In this document: piece after piece, positions 9,145 through 18,257 of the stretch
How positions within the stretch are numbered: position 1 is the stretch's first letter
How the letters are laid out: each line of letters begins with the position of its first letter
Source of the DNA: Bordetella genomosp. 10
GTDB taxonomy: Bacteria > Pseudomonadota > Gammaproteobacteria > Burkholderiales > Burkholderiaceae_B
NCBI RefSeq assembly: GCF_002261225.1
Contig: NZ_NEVM01000005.1
Location: 1,798,001 to 1,862,000 of the forward strand
Direction: 5' to 3'
Length of the DNA: 64,000 bases
Notes under the pieces: generated by a model
What the model saw: the letters and a program-made list of their open reading frames with translations, nothing else
Databases searched by the model: none
What the model was told of the DNA's origin: nothing
Position numbers and translations under genes: made by a program

Positions 9145-12100
9145 GTGGCGCAGTGGGCAATCGGCATCGACATCGGCGGAACATTCACGGACCTGGTCGC
9201 CCAGGATCATGACAGCGGCGGGCAGCACAGCCTGAAGGTATTGACCACCCACGCCGACCCCACGCGCGCCGTCATCGACGGCGTGGGCCGCCTGATGCAA
9301 AGCGCGGCCATCGCGCCGGCCGACGTCAAGCGCGTGGTGCACGCCACCACCCTGTTCACCAACGCCCTGATCGAACGGCGCGGCGCGCGCACCGGCATGC
9401 TGCTCACGCGCGGCTTCATGGACATCATCGAGATGGGCAACGAGCGCAAGTACGATCTGTACGACTTGCAGCTCGACCGCGCCGCGCCGCTGGCGCCGCG
9501 CGACCTGCGCGGCGAGGTGGGCGGCCGCCTGGACGCCGCCGGCGCCGAACTCGAAGCGCTGGACATCGACGATGCGCTGCGCACGGTGGACCGCCTGGTC
9601 GCCGCCGGCGTCGAATCGCTGGCCATCTGCCTGCTGCATGCCTACGTGAACGACAGCCACGAACGCCGCCTGGCCGAGGCCATCGCGCAAAGGCATCCGG
9701 GCCTGGCGCTGACGCTGTCCTCCGAAACCGCGCCGGTGATCCGCGAATACGAACGCATGTCGACCACCCTCGCCAATGCCTATATCAAGCCGATGGCGCA
9801 GCAATACCTGCGCACGCTCGCGACCGGACTGGGCGGCCTGGGCCTGGACACCGACGTGCTGATGATGCTGTCCAACGGCGGCCTGGCGCACCTGGACGAG
9901 GCCCGCGCCCACCCCATCGCCCTGCTGGAATCGGGCCCGGCGGCCGGCGCGATTTCCGCCGCCCACTATTGCCTGCGCGAGGGCCAGCGCGACCTGCTGG
10001 CCTTCGACATGGGCGGCACCACGGCCAAGCTGTGCCTGGTGGAAGACGCCCGCCCCTCCATCGCCTTCGGTTTCGAGGCGGCGCGCCGCAAGCGTTTCGC
10101 GGAAGGCAGCGGCATGCCGATCAACATCACCACGGTGGACCTGATCGAGATCGGCGCCGGCGGCGGCAGCATCGCGCATCGCGACGAACTGGGCCTGCTC
10201 AAGGCGGGCCCGCGCAGCGCGGGTTCGGAGCCCGGTCCCATGTGCTACGGCCGCGGCGGCGACGCGCCCACCGTGACGGACGCCAACTTGACGCTGGGCT
10301 ATCTGAACGCGGGATATTTCGCCGGCGGCACGCTGGCCATCGACGCGGCGCTGGCCGCGCAAGGCTATGACGCGCTGGCGCGCGAACTGGAACGCGACCG
10401 CACCGCCGTGGCCTGGGGCGTGCACGACATCGTGGCCGAGAACATGGCCGCGGCCGCGCGCGTCCACGTGGCCGAACGGGGCCGCGACCCGCGCCATTTC
10501 ATCCTGGTGGCGACGGGCGGCGGCGGTCCGCTGCATGCCTATTACGTGGCGCGCAAGATCGGCGTGCGCACCATCATCTGCCCGCCCGAGGCGGGCGTGG
10601 CGTCGGCCTTCGGCCTGCTGGTGGCGCCCGCGCGCGCCGACCGTTCGCGCACGGTCAGCTTCAAGCCCGCCAGCGATCCCATCGAAAAAATCGAGCAGGC
10701 CTACGCGGCGCTGGAAGACAGCGCCCGCGCATCGCTGCAATCGCTGGCGGACACCTTCGGCCCCATCGCGCTGAAGCGCCGCGCCGATGGCCGCTTCATC
10801 GGCCAGGGCTTCAACCTGACGGTGGACCTGCCCGCCGGCCCTTATCGCCATGACGACGCCACCGGCGAGGACGCCTGGCGCGCCGCGCTGGACCAGGCCT
10901 TCCGCAGCGAATACCAACGCAAGTTCGGCCGCACGCCGCCGGACGTGCCGATCGAACTGGTCAACCTGCGCGCCACCGCCGAAGCGCCGCCCCGCCAGCC
11001 TTTCGAACCCGCGCCGCTGCCGGCGGGCGCCGCGCCGGCGCCGCATGCGCGCCGCCAGGTGTATTTCCATGAAGAGCGCCGCTACTTCGACACGCCGGTC
11101 TACCGGCGCGAACAGCTCTCGCCCGGCTTCACCGCACAGGGCCCGCTACTGATCGAAGAGCCCAGCACCACGCTGGTGGTGGGACCACTGGCGCGGGTCG
11201 CGATGAGCGTCAACGGCAACCTGGTCGTCACCATCGAGGAGACGCCCGCGGGCGGCCATCGGAAGACGGCGGACCAGGGCGCCGCGCCGGTGGCTGGTTC
11301 ATCGGCCGCGGGCGAACCGGCCAAGGTCGACCCGGCCTCCGATCCTATCTTCCTGGAAGTCTTCTGGACCCGCATGCGCTCCGTGGTCAGCGAGGCCGCC
11401 AAGCTGATCGTGCGCACCTCGTTCTCGACGCTGTCCTCCGAGGCCAACGACTTCGCCGTGGTGATGACCGACTCGCGCGGCCAGACGCTGGCGGAGAATG
11501 CCGGCGCCATCCCGTCCTTCATCGGCACCCTGGGCAAGACGGTGCGCGCCACGATCGCGCGCTTCCCGCTGGCCGGCATGCGCGACGGCGACGTCTACGT
11601 CACCAACAATCCCTGGATCGGCACCGGCCACCTGAACGACGTCTGCCTGGTCAAGCCCATCTTCCATGACGGGCGGGTCATCGGCTTCGCGGCCACGGCG
11701 GGCCACGTGCCCGATATCGGCGGCAAGATCCGCTCGGTCGACGCGCGCGAGCTGTACGAGGAAGGCTTTCACATGCCGCTGATGCACTTCCTGCGCGCCG
11801 GCGAGCCCGACGAGACCTTGTTGACCCTGCTGCGCACCAACGTGCGCACGCCGGAGCAGACCACCGGCGACATCTGGTGCCACGTGGGGGCCACCGAACT
11901 GATCGCCGGCCGCGTCGCCACGCTGCTGGCCGAATACGGCCTGGAAGGCGTCGACGACCTCGCCGATGCGCTGTTCGACCGCAGCGAGCAGGCCATGGGC
12001 AAGGCGATCGCGGCGGTGCCCGACGGCGTCTATGAATACGGCATGAAGACCGACGGCTTCGCCGAGCCCTTCCACTTCCAGGTGGCGGTGCGCGTGGCCG

Positions 12101-12930
12101 GCGGCGAGATCGAATGCGACTTCGCCGGTTCCTCGCCGCAGCAGCCGCGCGCCATCAACTGCGTGCTGGCGTACACGGAGGCCATGACCCAGTACGCCAT
12201 CAAGAGCCTGCTGGTGCCGGACCTGCCCAACAACCACGGCCTGTTCCGTCCCGTCCGCATCACGGCGCCGGCCGGCTCCATCCTCAACCCGGTCGCGCCG
12301 GCGCCGGTGGGCGGCCGCTCCTGCACCGGCCACTATGTGCCCACCGCGATCTTCGGCGCGCTCTACGCGGCCTTGCCCGGCCGCGTCATGGCCGGCGTCG
12401 GTTCGCCGGTGTGGATCACCAACATGAGCGGCGTGCGCGCCAATGGCAAGCCCTTCGCCACCGTGCTGTTCTACAACGGCGGCATGGGCGCCACGGCCGG
12501 CAAGGACGGCGCCAACGTGATGTCCTGGCCCAGCAATATCTCGCCCACGCCCATCGAGGTGGCCGAACGCGATTCGCCCCTGTTGTTCCGCTACAAGAAG
12601 CTGGTTCCGGGATCGGGCGGCGACGGCGCCTGGCGCGGCGGCCTGGGCGAGGAGGTCTGCTACGTCAACCGCCACCCGACGCCGCTGGGCGTGGTCTTCC
12701 TGACCGAACGCATCCGCATCGCCGCGCCCGGCTTGGCCGGCGGCGGCGACGGCGCGCCGGGCGCGGTGCTGATCAACGGGGTGGCCATCGACTCGCGCAC
12801 GCCGCAGGTCCTGCAACCGGGGGACGAGGTGACGCTGCGCACGCCGGGGGGCGGCGGTTACGGCGCGCCCGTCGAGCGCGACGGCGAGGCGCGGGCGAGG
12901 GATGCCCGGCTGGGTTATGTCGAGGGGTGA
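9145..12930 (+). CDS. Fused hydantoinase/oxoprolinase HyuA-HyuB (ATP-dependent amide ring opening)
   Basis: I chose GTG at 9145, preceded by GGAG with a six-base gap, which gives 1261 residues beginning right before the acetate-kinase-like phosphate motif IGIDIGGTFTDLV. Upstream in-frame TTG starts lack a ribosome site. The HyuA half (about 1-715) ends near IEEPSTTLVVGP. The HyuB half starts near DPIFLEVFWTRMRSVVSEAA and runs to the end. The family opens 5-oxoproline, hydantoin or lactam rings using ATP. A fused chain of about 1260 residues is the usual size of 5-oxoprolinase-type enzymes; the substrate cannot be read from sequence. A Bug solute-binding gene follows 224 bases downstream. Confidence 0.85.
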   Translation: MAQWAIGIDIGGTFTDLVAQDHDSGGQHSLKVLTTHADPTRAVIDGVGRLMQSAAIAPADVKRVVHATTLFTNALIERRGARTGMLLTRGFMDIIEMGNERKYDLYDLQLDRAAPLAPRDLRGEVGGRLDAAGAELEALDIDDALRTVDRLVAAGVESLAICLLHAYVNDSHERRLAEAIAQRHPGLALTLSSETAPVIREYERMSTTLANAYIKPMAQQYLRTLATGLGGLGLDTDVLMMLSNGGLAHLDEARAHPIALLESGPAAGAISAAHYCLREGQRDLLAFDMGGTTAKLCLVEDARPSIAFGFEAARRKRFAEGSGMPINITTVDLIEIGAGGGSIAHRDELGLLKAGPRSAGSEPGPMCYGRGGDAPTVTDANLTLGYLNAGYFAGGTLAIDAALAAQGYDALARELERDRTAVAWGVHDIVAENMAAAARVHVAERGRDPRHFILVATGGGGPLHAYYVARKIGVRTIICPPEAGVASAFGLLVAPARADRSRTVSFKPASDPIEKIEQAYAALEDSARASLQSLADTFGPIALKRRADGRFIGQGFNLTVDLPAGPYRHDDATGEDAWRAALDQAFRSEYQRKFGRTPPDVPIELVNLRATAEAPPRQPFEPAPLPAGAAPAPHARRQVYFHEERRYFDTPVYRREQLSPGFTAQGPLLIEEPSTTLVVGPLARVAMSVNGNLVVTIEETPAGGHRKTADQGAAPVAGSSAAGEPAKVDPASDPIFLEVFWTRMRSVVSEAAKLIVRTSFSTLSSEANDFAVVMTDSRGQTLAENAGAIPSFIGTLGKTVRATIARFPLAGMRDGDVYVTNNPWIGTGHLNDVCLVKPIFHDGRVIGFAATAGHVPDIGGKIRSVDARELYEEGFHMPLMHFLRAGEPDETLLTLLRTNVRTPEQTTGDIWCHVGATELIAGRVATLLAEYGLEGVDDLADALFDRSEQAMGKAIAAVPDGVYEYGMKTDGFAEPFHFQVAVRVAGGEIECDFAGSSPQQPRAINCVLAYTEAMTQYAIKSLLVPDLPNNHGLFRPVRITAPAGSILNPVAPAPVGGRSCTGHYVPTAIFGALYAALPGRVMAGVGSPVWITNMSGVRANGKPFATVLFYNGGMGATAGKDGANVMSWPSNISPTPIEVAERDSPLLFRYKKLVPGSGGDGAWRGGLGEEVCYVNRHPTPLGVVFLTERIRIAAPGLAGGGDGAPGAVLINGVAIDSRTPQVLQPGDEVTLRTPGGGGYGAPVERDGEARARDARLGYVEG

Positions 12931-12969
12931 TCGGGAGGCCCGGCGGGTTGTGGACGGCCCAAGCACGGC

Positions 12970-12991
12970 AGCCGGCGGGGGATAGCCGGCT
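12970..12991. terminator. Hairpin after the hydantoinase gene
   Basis: AGCCGGC (12970-12976) and GCCGGCT (12985-12991) form a seven-pair GC-only stem with an eight-base loop, 40 bases after the hyuAB stop. No T run follows, so it may only stabilise or weakly terminate the transcript. Confidence 0.3.
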
Positions 12992-13006
12992 ACCTGACCA
13001 CCAACC

Positions 13007-13080
13007 GCATATTTCATATGCTTATAACGGTTCGCAATGAAATAATTAATTACTATATGCGGCAGTGCATCAACGCATAT
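13007..13080. promoter_or_regulatory. Cluster of four GCATAT half-sites upstream of the Bug gene
   Basis: An AT-rich island in GC-rich DNA. GCATAT (13007-13012) and ATATGC (13016-13021) form a 6-3-6 dyad. ATATGCG (13055-13061) and CGCATAT (13074-13080) form a 7-12-7 dyad. The four copies of one hexamer in opposed pairs suggest binding of a dimeric regulator controlling the Bug gene at 13155. No regulator gene is adjacent. Confidence 0.45.
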
Positions 13081-13154
13081 GTTTATCGTCCCCGGCCTGA
13101 CCGGCGCGGGGGCGCAACTGCCATAACCGGATAAATCTCCGGGGGATCCCGACC

Positions 13155-14123
13155 ATGACGATCATCCGCAAACTCCTGGGCGCCGCTGCCGCCGCGGCCA
13201 CCCTCGCCTTCAGCGCCGCCGCCGGCGCCGCCTTTCCCGAGAAACCCCTGACCCTGGTGGTGGGCTTCTCCGCCGGCAGCAGCATCGACATGGTGGCGCG
13301 CACTGTCGCCAGCAAGCTCTCGCAGAAGATCGGCCAGTCCATCATCGTGGAAAACCGCGCCGGCGCGGGCGGCAACCTGGCCGCCGACTACGTGTCGCGC
13401 AGCAAGCCGGACGGCTACACCCTGCTGGTGGTGGCCAACAGCATCGCCATCGCCCCGGCCCTGTATCCCGACCTGAAATTCGACACGCAAAAGGACCTGC
13501 GCGCCGTGGCGTACGTCGGCATCGGGCCGGTCATTCTCAAGGTCAACAAGCAGCGCGGCTTCAAGACGCTGGCCGACCTGGTGAGCTACGCCAAGGCCCA
13601 TCCCGGCGTGCTGAACTACGGCTCGTCGGGCATCGGCGGCACGCCCCACATGGCGACCGTCCTGTTCGACGAAGTCACCGGCATCTCGATGACGCACATC
13701 CCCTACAAGGGCGGCGCCGACGCCTTGAGCGCCCTGCTCGGCGGCCAGGTCGACGTCCTGATCAACCCCCTGCTGGGCGACGCCGCGTCCGACCGCGTGG
13801 TGCCGCTGGCCATCTCCGGCGAAAAGCGTTCGCCGCTGTCGCCCGACGTGCCCACCTTCGGCGAGCTGGGCTATCCCAAATACAACCTGGGCGTGTACTA
13901 CGGCCTGATGGCGCCGTCCGACGTGCCGGCCGACGTCGTCGCCAAGATCAACGCCGCCGTCAATGAAACCCTGGCCGATCCCGGCATCGTCGAAACGCTG
14001 ACCGACCGCAGCGGCATCGTGCTCAAGCGCGAAACGCCGCAGGAATTCCAGCAGTTCATCGACAAGGACATCGCGCTGTGGAAGGACGTGGTCCAGCGCA
14101 ACCGCGCGGCCATCGAGAAGTAG
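13155..14123 (+). CDS. Bug/TctC-family periplasmic solute-binding protein
   Basis: 322 residues with a Sec signal peptide (about 1-27, ending AAAGA) and the family landmarks in order: FPEKPLTLVVGFSAGSSIDM, IIVENRAGAGGN, KPDGYTLLV, YGSSGIGGTPH, IPYKGGADAL. The family binds carboxylates or their amides in the periplasm, and most genomic copies lack TctAB membrane partners, as here. Its position after the oxoprolinase-type enzyme suggests a ligand such as a cyclic amide or its hydrolysis product; this is inference. Confidence 0.88.
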   Translation: MTIIRKLLGAAAAAATLAFSAAAGAAFPEKPLTLVVGFSAGSSIDMVARTVASKLSQKIGQSIIVENRAGAGGNLAADYVSRSKPDGYTLLVVANSIAIAPALYPDLKFDTQKDLRAVAYVGIGPVILKVNKQRGFKTLADLVSYAKAHPGVLNYGSSGIGGTPHMATVLFDEVTGISMTHIPYKGGADALSALLGGQVDVLINPLLGDAASDRVVPLAISGEKRSPLSPDVPTFGELGYPKYNLGVYYGLMAPSDVPADVVAKINAAVNETLADPGIVETLTDRSGIVLKRETPQEFQQFIDKDIALWKDVVQRNRAAIEK

Positions 14124-14169
14124 ACGTAGACGCAGTAGGCGCCATTTTCATGTTTTGATGGCCCGGCGC

Positions 14170-14197
14170 GCGACAAACCAAAAAATCTGTGTATAAT
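14170..14197 (+). promoter_or_regulatory. Sigma-70 promoter of the tRNA-Gly gene
   Basis: A consensus -10 box TATAAT (14192-14197) with GCGACA (14170-14175), a poor match to TTGACA, 16 bases upstream. It stands in an AT-richer stretch about 80 bases before the tRNA, matching a strong stable-RNA promoter with a short leader. Confidence 0.65.
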
Positions 14198-14276
14198 CTC
14201 TTTCTCGCCGCTTTTCGAAGCGGCGAACTTATCGAAGCGAGACATTGCTTATGCAGTCATCGCTGACGATAGAAAC

Positions 14277-14352
14277 GCGGGAATAGCTCAGTTGGTAGAG
14301 CGCAACCTTGCCAAGGTTGAGGTCGCGAGTTCGAGACTCGTTTCCCGCTCCA
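14277..14352 (+). tRNA. tRNA-Gly (anticodon GCC)
   Basis: 76 bases with encoded CCA. The acceptor stem GCGGGAA pairs with TTCCCGC, the discriminator is T, the D-arm AGCTCAGTTGGTAGAGC is canonical, the anticodon loop reads TTGCCAA, and the T-arm contains GAGTTCGAGACTC. The 3' end closely resembles, as I recall it, the 18-bp attachment site used by ICEclc-type elements in tRNA-Gly genes. It forms one edge of the accessory region. Confidence 0.96.
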
Positions 14353-14397
14353 GGATTTTTGTCCATGGACATCCAGCAACGTCCATGGGTGATTGAG

Positions 14398-14430
14398 AAA
14401 GGCCGAAAACTTTGTTTTCGGCCTTTTTTT
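14398..14430 (+). terminator. Rho-independent terminator after tRNA-Gly
   Basis: GGCCGAAAA (14401-14409) pairs perfectly with TTTTCGGCC (14415-14423) over a five-base loop, extended by AAA/TTT, and a T run continues to 14430. It sits about 50 bases after the tRNA. Confidence 0.88.
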
Positions 14431-14633
14431 CGTTCAGCGACGTTCATTGACGTCCGCGTACAGCCCACGCGATTCAAGGCCATTTTTTAGCCCATTTTCT
14501 GAGTCGCACTCGCGGCTGATGGACTGGCTCCCAAGCGCCCGATCCGCGCAAACGTTTCAATCCAGGCCTTTTGCTCTGGATGGCCGCATATCCAGGTCAA
14601 CTTCCTACGGAAAAACGATTTGATTGATTCGGC

Positions 14634-15605
14634 TTAGGGCTGGCTCACCGCTCGGTTGTGCACGAATGTTGAAATCGCTTCGACAACATGGTCTGCCAGA
14701 GGTAGGGCTGGGTCCGAGTAAGCGGCGAGATTTTCATTCCGGTCTGCTGTGTGAACGGACTTGAGAACGTGGTTTGCATTGGCGATCAGAACAAGTTCGG
14801 CTCGGGGATATGCCTGCTTGAGTCGTTGCGCATCGCGGGGGCTGACTTGCAGATCCCGCAGCCCCTGAATAATGAGCGCTGGTTTGGCGTAATCGGCCAG
14901 AAGGGTTGCTGGATCAAGTGTCAATTCACTCATGAGAAAGCGCTGCACCTGCGGCCGGAACAACGGCATAAGGCGCGGATCGATCTTTGTCGCGTCCACG
15001 GTTTTCCCGGCCTCGAGGGCGTCGAGTACCGACATGGCATTGTCCAGGATGGGGGCGTTCGCAGAATTAGAGCGCAGTTGTTCTCTCAATACTTCTCCGA
15101 GCGGGCGTCCTGCCGTGGATAACAAAATCAAGCCGCAAATGTCGGGCGTACGCTGTGCGGCTATCAGCGCCACCAATCCGCCTTCGCTATGGCCCAAGAG
15201 CCATACACAGGAAACGCCTGTGTGTTTTCGTATACTCGCCACCCACGAGTGAACATCCGCCGCGTAGTCGTCCAGCGTGACGTCATCCGCGTCAGGTATC
15301 GCCGACGCGCTACCGTACATGCCCCTCTTGTCGATTCGAACCGACGCGATGCCGTGACTTAGAAGCCCCTCGGCGAGCAGCCGGTACGTCGAAGCCCGAA
15401 GGCCGTCTGGGCTGTTGCCGTTCCGGTCGGTTGGGCCCGAACCCGGAATGATCAGGACCACCGGGACGCCTTGGTTGGCAGGCGAAGATAGCGTGCCTTG
15501 CAAGGGCCCCGCGGGACCGGGTGCGGCGATGTCCGCCTGCACTGTCTGCGATGGAGTTCCTGACTGGATAGCAGCAGTCATTGCGATAGCGGCGAGAATA
15601 GCCAT
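14634..15605 (-). CDS. Alpha/beta-fold serine hydrolase, exported or signal-anchored
   Basis: 323 residues. A short hydrophobic N-terminus (about 1-12) may be a signal or anchor. The nucleophile elbow is GHSEGG with Ser140. The acid is probably Asp251 (GLRDLQVSP), and the base is His279 (ANANHVLK). The oxyanion region IIPGSGPTDRNG is characteristic of the dienelactone-hydrolase/peptidase-like esterases. Substrate unknown. It is visibly less GC-rich than the genes before the tRNA and is the first gene of the accessory block. It has no operon partner. Confidence 0.8.
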   Translation of the reverse strand: MAILAAIAMTAAIQSGTPSQTVQADIAAPGPAGPLQGTLSSPANQGVPVVLIIPGSGPTDRNGNSPDGLRASTYRLLAEGLLSHGIASVRIDKRGMYGSASAIPDADDVTLDDYAADVHSWVASIRKHTGVSCVWLLGHSEGGLVALIAAQRTPDICGLILLSTAGRPLGEVLREQLRSNSANAPILDNAMSVLDALEAGKTVDATKIDPRLMPLFRPQVQRFLMSELTLDPATLLADYAKPALIIQGLRDLQVSPRDAQRLKQAYPRAELVLIANANHVLKSVHTADRNENLAAYSDPALPLADHVVEAISTFVHNRAVSQP

Positions 15606-15906
15606 TCGAGTCCCCGACGTCCGTGTAGAGCGTGCATAAAGCGGCGATCATTGTCGACGATGTAGATTGCCTCGTCGAGTGCCGAGTGACTCTGCCCGCG
15701 CCTCCCATACCAGCGTACAGTCGCGATTCTGCTGATGCCCCCTCGCGCGTCGTGATCATTTTTTTGCTCTCCCGGTTTCGGCCTTTAGTGTCGTCGCGGT
15801 AGATAAGTCGGCGGCGCCTCTAGATTTTCGATCGGATCCGAGCGACACCCCGCTGCACGTGGGTATAGAAGATCATTTGGGCTAGCCCTTACTAAACCCA
15901 GCGGTT
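15606..15906. other. Gap without a recognisable gene
   Basis: About 300 bases between two minus-strand genes. It should hold the promoter of the hydrolase gene. A GGGCTAGCCC palindrome lies near 15878. I see no coding remnant. Confidence 0.4.
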
Positions 15907-17037
15907 TCAATTCACCTTCAGCCTTGAGTAGTCAGGAAGCGTGATCGCTTTGTATGCGCTCATCTTTTCCTCCGGCGACGGATCGTATTTGTAGGCGAGC
16001 GCCTGATTGGCCTCGGCGAATGGCCGCATGATATTTTCGTAATTTGCGAACGCGGTGGCGCGGTCCTCGTTGGACGCGATCTCGCCGGCTAGGATGTACG
16101 CTCCGATCATCGCGAGGCTCGACCCTTGGCCGCTTCGGAATGTAGGCGCATGGGCCGCATCACCAGCCACCACCACCCGTCCGGTAGACCAACAAGGCAT
16201 GCGCACCTGACTCATCGTGTCGAGGAACAAGTCATCGGACTCCCTCATCATTTCAATCATGCGGGGCACCTCCCAGCCCCAACCCGCAAAACGTTCGGCG
16301 ACAATCTCTCGCCGATCTTTGGCCGTCAGCAGTTCCTGCACCTTGTGTTCGTCATATTTGAATGCCAGGAGCGCATGCAGAACGTCGCTCTGCCCAGCGG
16401 GGTAGAGCGCTGCCATCTTCTCTTCATTCATCGAAATGAGCCCCTCGTGGGAGAGATCGATGTAGTTGGGAATGGAGAACACGGCATAGCAGCGGCCGAT
16501 ATAACGCTCGAACGAATGCTCGGTGCCGAACGCCAAGCCTCGCGTATTGGAGTGCAGGCCGTCCGTGCCGATAACGATGTCGAACTTCCGTTGCTTTCCG
16601 CTCCGGAAGGCTACGTCCACGCCGCCCTCATGCGAGGATAGTGAGACGATTGACTCCCCGAAGAGATATTCGACATCGTTGCGTGTCTTGTCGAACAGCA
16701 ACGACGTAAGATCGGTACGACGAACCTCCAGGTCACGCGCCTGTTCATCGTTACGCCCCCCGGTTTCCACGACCCGCACCTTCTCGCCAGTCGGATCGAA
16801 GATGATGATGCGTCGTGTATCAACGTGCGCGGCCTTAAGTGCTTCAAGCAATTCCATACGTTCAACAACGTCGACTGCGGGGCCCCGCAGATCGATCGGA
16901 TATCCCCCGCTACGCACGGCAGGCGCAATTTCAATGAGGGTTACATCAAAGCCGTAACGAGCCAACCAGAACGCAACTGATGGGCCGGCAATACTCGCCC
17001 CAGAAACAAGGACGGTTTTGATTGATTTATTCCGCAA
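15907..17037 (-). CDS. FAD-dependent aromatic-hydroxylase-type monooxygenase
   Basis: 376 residues of the PHBH/TetX-like group. The N-terminal dinucleotide site is TVLVSGASIAGPSVAFWLARYG, in which the usual first Gly of GxGxxG is kept and the second is Ser. The DG motif GTDGLHSNTR lies near residue 165, and the GD motif VVVAGDAAHAPTFRSGQGSS near 290-310. The family adds one oxygen from O2 to small aromatics or antibiotics using NAD(P)H. The substrate cannot be told. It is divergent from an AraC-type regulator with a shared 156-base promoter region, so that protein probably controls it. Confidence 0.85.
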   Translation of the reverse strand: MRNKSIKTVLVSGASIAGPSVAFWLARYGFDVTLIEIAPAVRSGGYPIDLRGPAVDVVERMELLEALKAAHVDTRRIIIFDPTGEKVRVVETGGRNDEQARDLEVRRTDLTSLLFDKTRNDVEYLFGESIVSLSSHEGGVDVAFRSGKQRKFDIVIGTDGLHSNTRGLAFGTEHSFERYIGRCYAVFSIPNYIDLSHEGLISMNEEKMAALYPAGQSDVLHALLAFKYDEHKVQELLTAKDRREIVAERFAGWGWEVPRMIEMMRESDDLFLDTMSQVRMPCWSTGRVVVAGDAAHAPTFRSGQGSSLAMIGAYILAGEIASNEDRATAFANYENIMRPFAEANQALAYKYDPSPEEKMSAYKAITLPDYSRLKVN

Positions 17038-17120
17038 GTCAGGCTCCTCGAAGCAGTCGTACAGATCGTGGAGGCGCTAGGGGCTCCGCTCATAATGCCG
17101 ATAACGTAACCGGGACTTGT

Positions 17121-17148
17121 TTTGGCGTCATTCCGAAGTTTGGCCAAA
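17121..17148. promoter_or_regulatory. Possible AraC direct repeat and palindrome in divergent promoter
   Basis: TTTGGC occurs at 17121-17126 and again at 17139-17144, the second inside the palindrome TTTGGCCAAA (17139-17148). Same-direction repeats roughly two helical turns apart are usual for AraC-type activators. The call is weak but the position, between the AraC gene and the monooxygenase, fits. Confidence 0.35.
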
Positions 17149-17193
17149 ATGTTATGCTATCTCGCCATTGCAAGTTTGCTGTTATAGCGAGCC

Positions 17194-18006
17194 ATGCCCA
17201 TCCTGAGTGCCATCCCCGAAGAGTCCCAGTGGATCGATCCTGATGCGGTGCCTCGCCCCATCGTGGCCTTGGGTGTCGTAATGGCAGAAGTGGGAAGGCT
17301 CGAGATCGACCTTCACAGCCATAGGAAGGGGCAGATCCTGATCGTGCAGCGAGGTGCGCTCAGTTGCGAGGTGGAGGGCGGACTCTGGATCGTGCCGCCG
17401 CGCAGCGCCCTTTGGATACCCGGTGGGGCGCTGCATGCCGTCAAGGCAACGGGTGCGCTTGAGGGCTATAACGCGTTTGTCGATCCGTACGTCGACGCCC
17501 GCTTGCCCCAGGTATGCTGCGCCGTTTCGGTGACACCGTTGCTGCGTGAACTCGTCACCCGCGCCGCGCAGCTACCTTACCTTTATGAAGAGGAAGGCGC
17601 TAACTCGCGCTTGGTGAACGTACTTCTTGACGAATTGGCGGCGGCGCAGGTCGAAGACCTTCATCTGCCGATGCCGGTCGATATCCGCTTACGCAGGATC
17701 GTCGACGAGATGATGGCCTCGCCGGCGGATCGGGGAACGTTGGGCATCTGGGCGAAGCGAGCAGGTATCAGCGAGCGGACCCTGATCCGACTAATCAGCC
17801 GGGAGACCGGCATGAGCTTCGGCCGCTGGCGCCAGCAGCTCGGCGTTGTGCTGGCCGTGAAGTGGCTGGCCGGCGGCGCTTCGATCCAGAAGGTTGCTGC
17901 CGACCTCGGTTACGAGAACGTGCCTAGTTTCGTGACTATGTTTCGAAAGGCGCTAGGCACCTCGCCAGGCCGTTATATGGCGGAGCGGCATTCGGGACGA
18001 CACTGA
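17194..18006 (+). CDS. AraC-family transcriptional regulator
   Basis: 270 residues. The N-terminal half is a cupin-like sensor (about 20-105; HSHRKGQILIVQRGALSCE, then PPRSALWIPGGALHAV). The C-terminal half carries two helix-turn-helix units (about 165-265): LGIWAKRAGISERTLIRLISRETGMSFG, then ASIQKVAADLGYENVPSFVTMFRKALGTSPGRY. This is the one-component group seen in regulators of flavin monooxygenases and efflux genes. It is divergent from the monooxygenase gene and probably controls it. Confidence 0.88.
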   Translation: MPILSAIPEESQWIDPDAVPRPIVALGVVMAEVGRLEIDLHSHRKGQILIVQRGALSCEVEGGLWIVPPRSALWIPGGALHAVKATGALEGYNAFVDPYVDARLPQVCCAVSVTPLLRELVTRAAQLPYLYEEEGANSRLVNVLLDELAAAQVEDLHLPMPVDIRLRRIVDEMMASPADRGTLGIWAKRAGISERTLIRLISRETGMSFGRWRQQLGVVLAVKWLAGGASIQKVAADLGYENVPSFVTMFRKALGTSPGRYMAERHSGRH

Positions 18007-18083
18007 GATGTAAGGCGGAGGGGGGCTGCCGCAATTGGCAGAACACAGGCCCTTCAAGCCCGATATAGCTGGGCCGGCCGGCC

Positions 18084-18206
18084 TTACAAGATCCACTGGT
18101 GTGACGCCATCAAACCGGCTTGCGCAGCCTTGTTCATATTGTCGGCGACTACGATGGCGTCCGGGTTCAGTTTGGGGTAGAAGGCTTCCAGGCAGGGCAC
18201 GTAGAG
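18084..18206 (-). pseudogene. O-methyltransferase remnant (C-terminal scrap)
   Basis: Reading the minus strand gives about 40 residues, including LYVPCLEAFYPKLNPDAIVVADNM, ending in TAA at 18084. This resembles the substrate and metal region of class I SAM-dependent O-methyltransferases (typically a DxxK then YPKL.PGG..VADN pattern). No start or SAM motif remains, so it is a degraded fragment trapped between the AraC gene and the iron-uptake operon. Confidence 0.55.
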
Positions 18207-18257
18207 ATTAGTGGGCGCCTTCAGACTTTGGCATCCACAGCAATTCGTTTGCCGTGG

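Noticed and set aside
8479..11070. 863-codon minus-strand frame across the ABC gene end and hyuAB start
   Set aside because: It spans two real genes on the opposite strand and shows only His/Arg/Gln-rich shadow composition.
11299..13017. 572-codon minus-strand frame over the hydantoinase B half
   Set aside because: Antisense shadow; the plus strand carries the recognised HyuB domain.
14229..14483. 84-codon minus-strand frame over the tRNA gene
   Set aside because: Well-known artefact: antisense translation of a tRNA (RDLNLGKVALYQLSYS).
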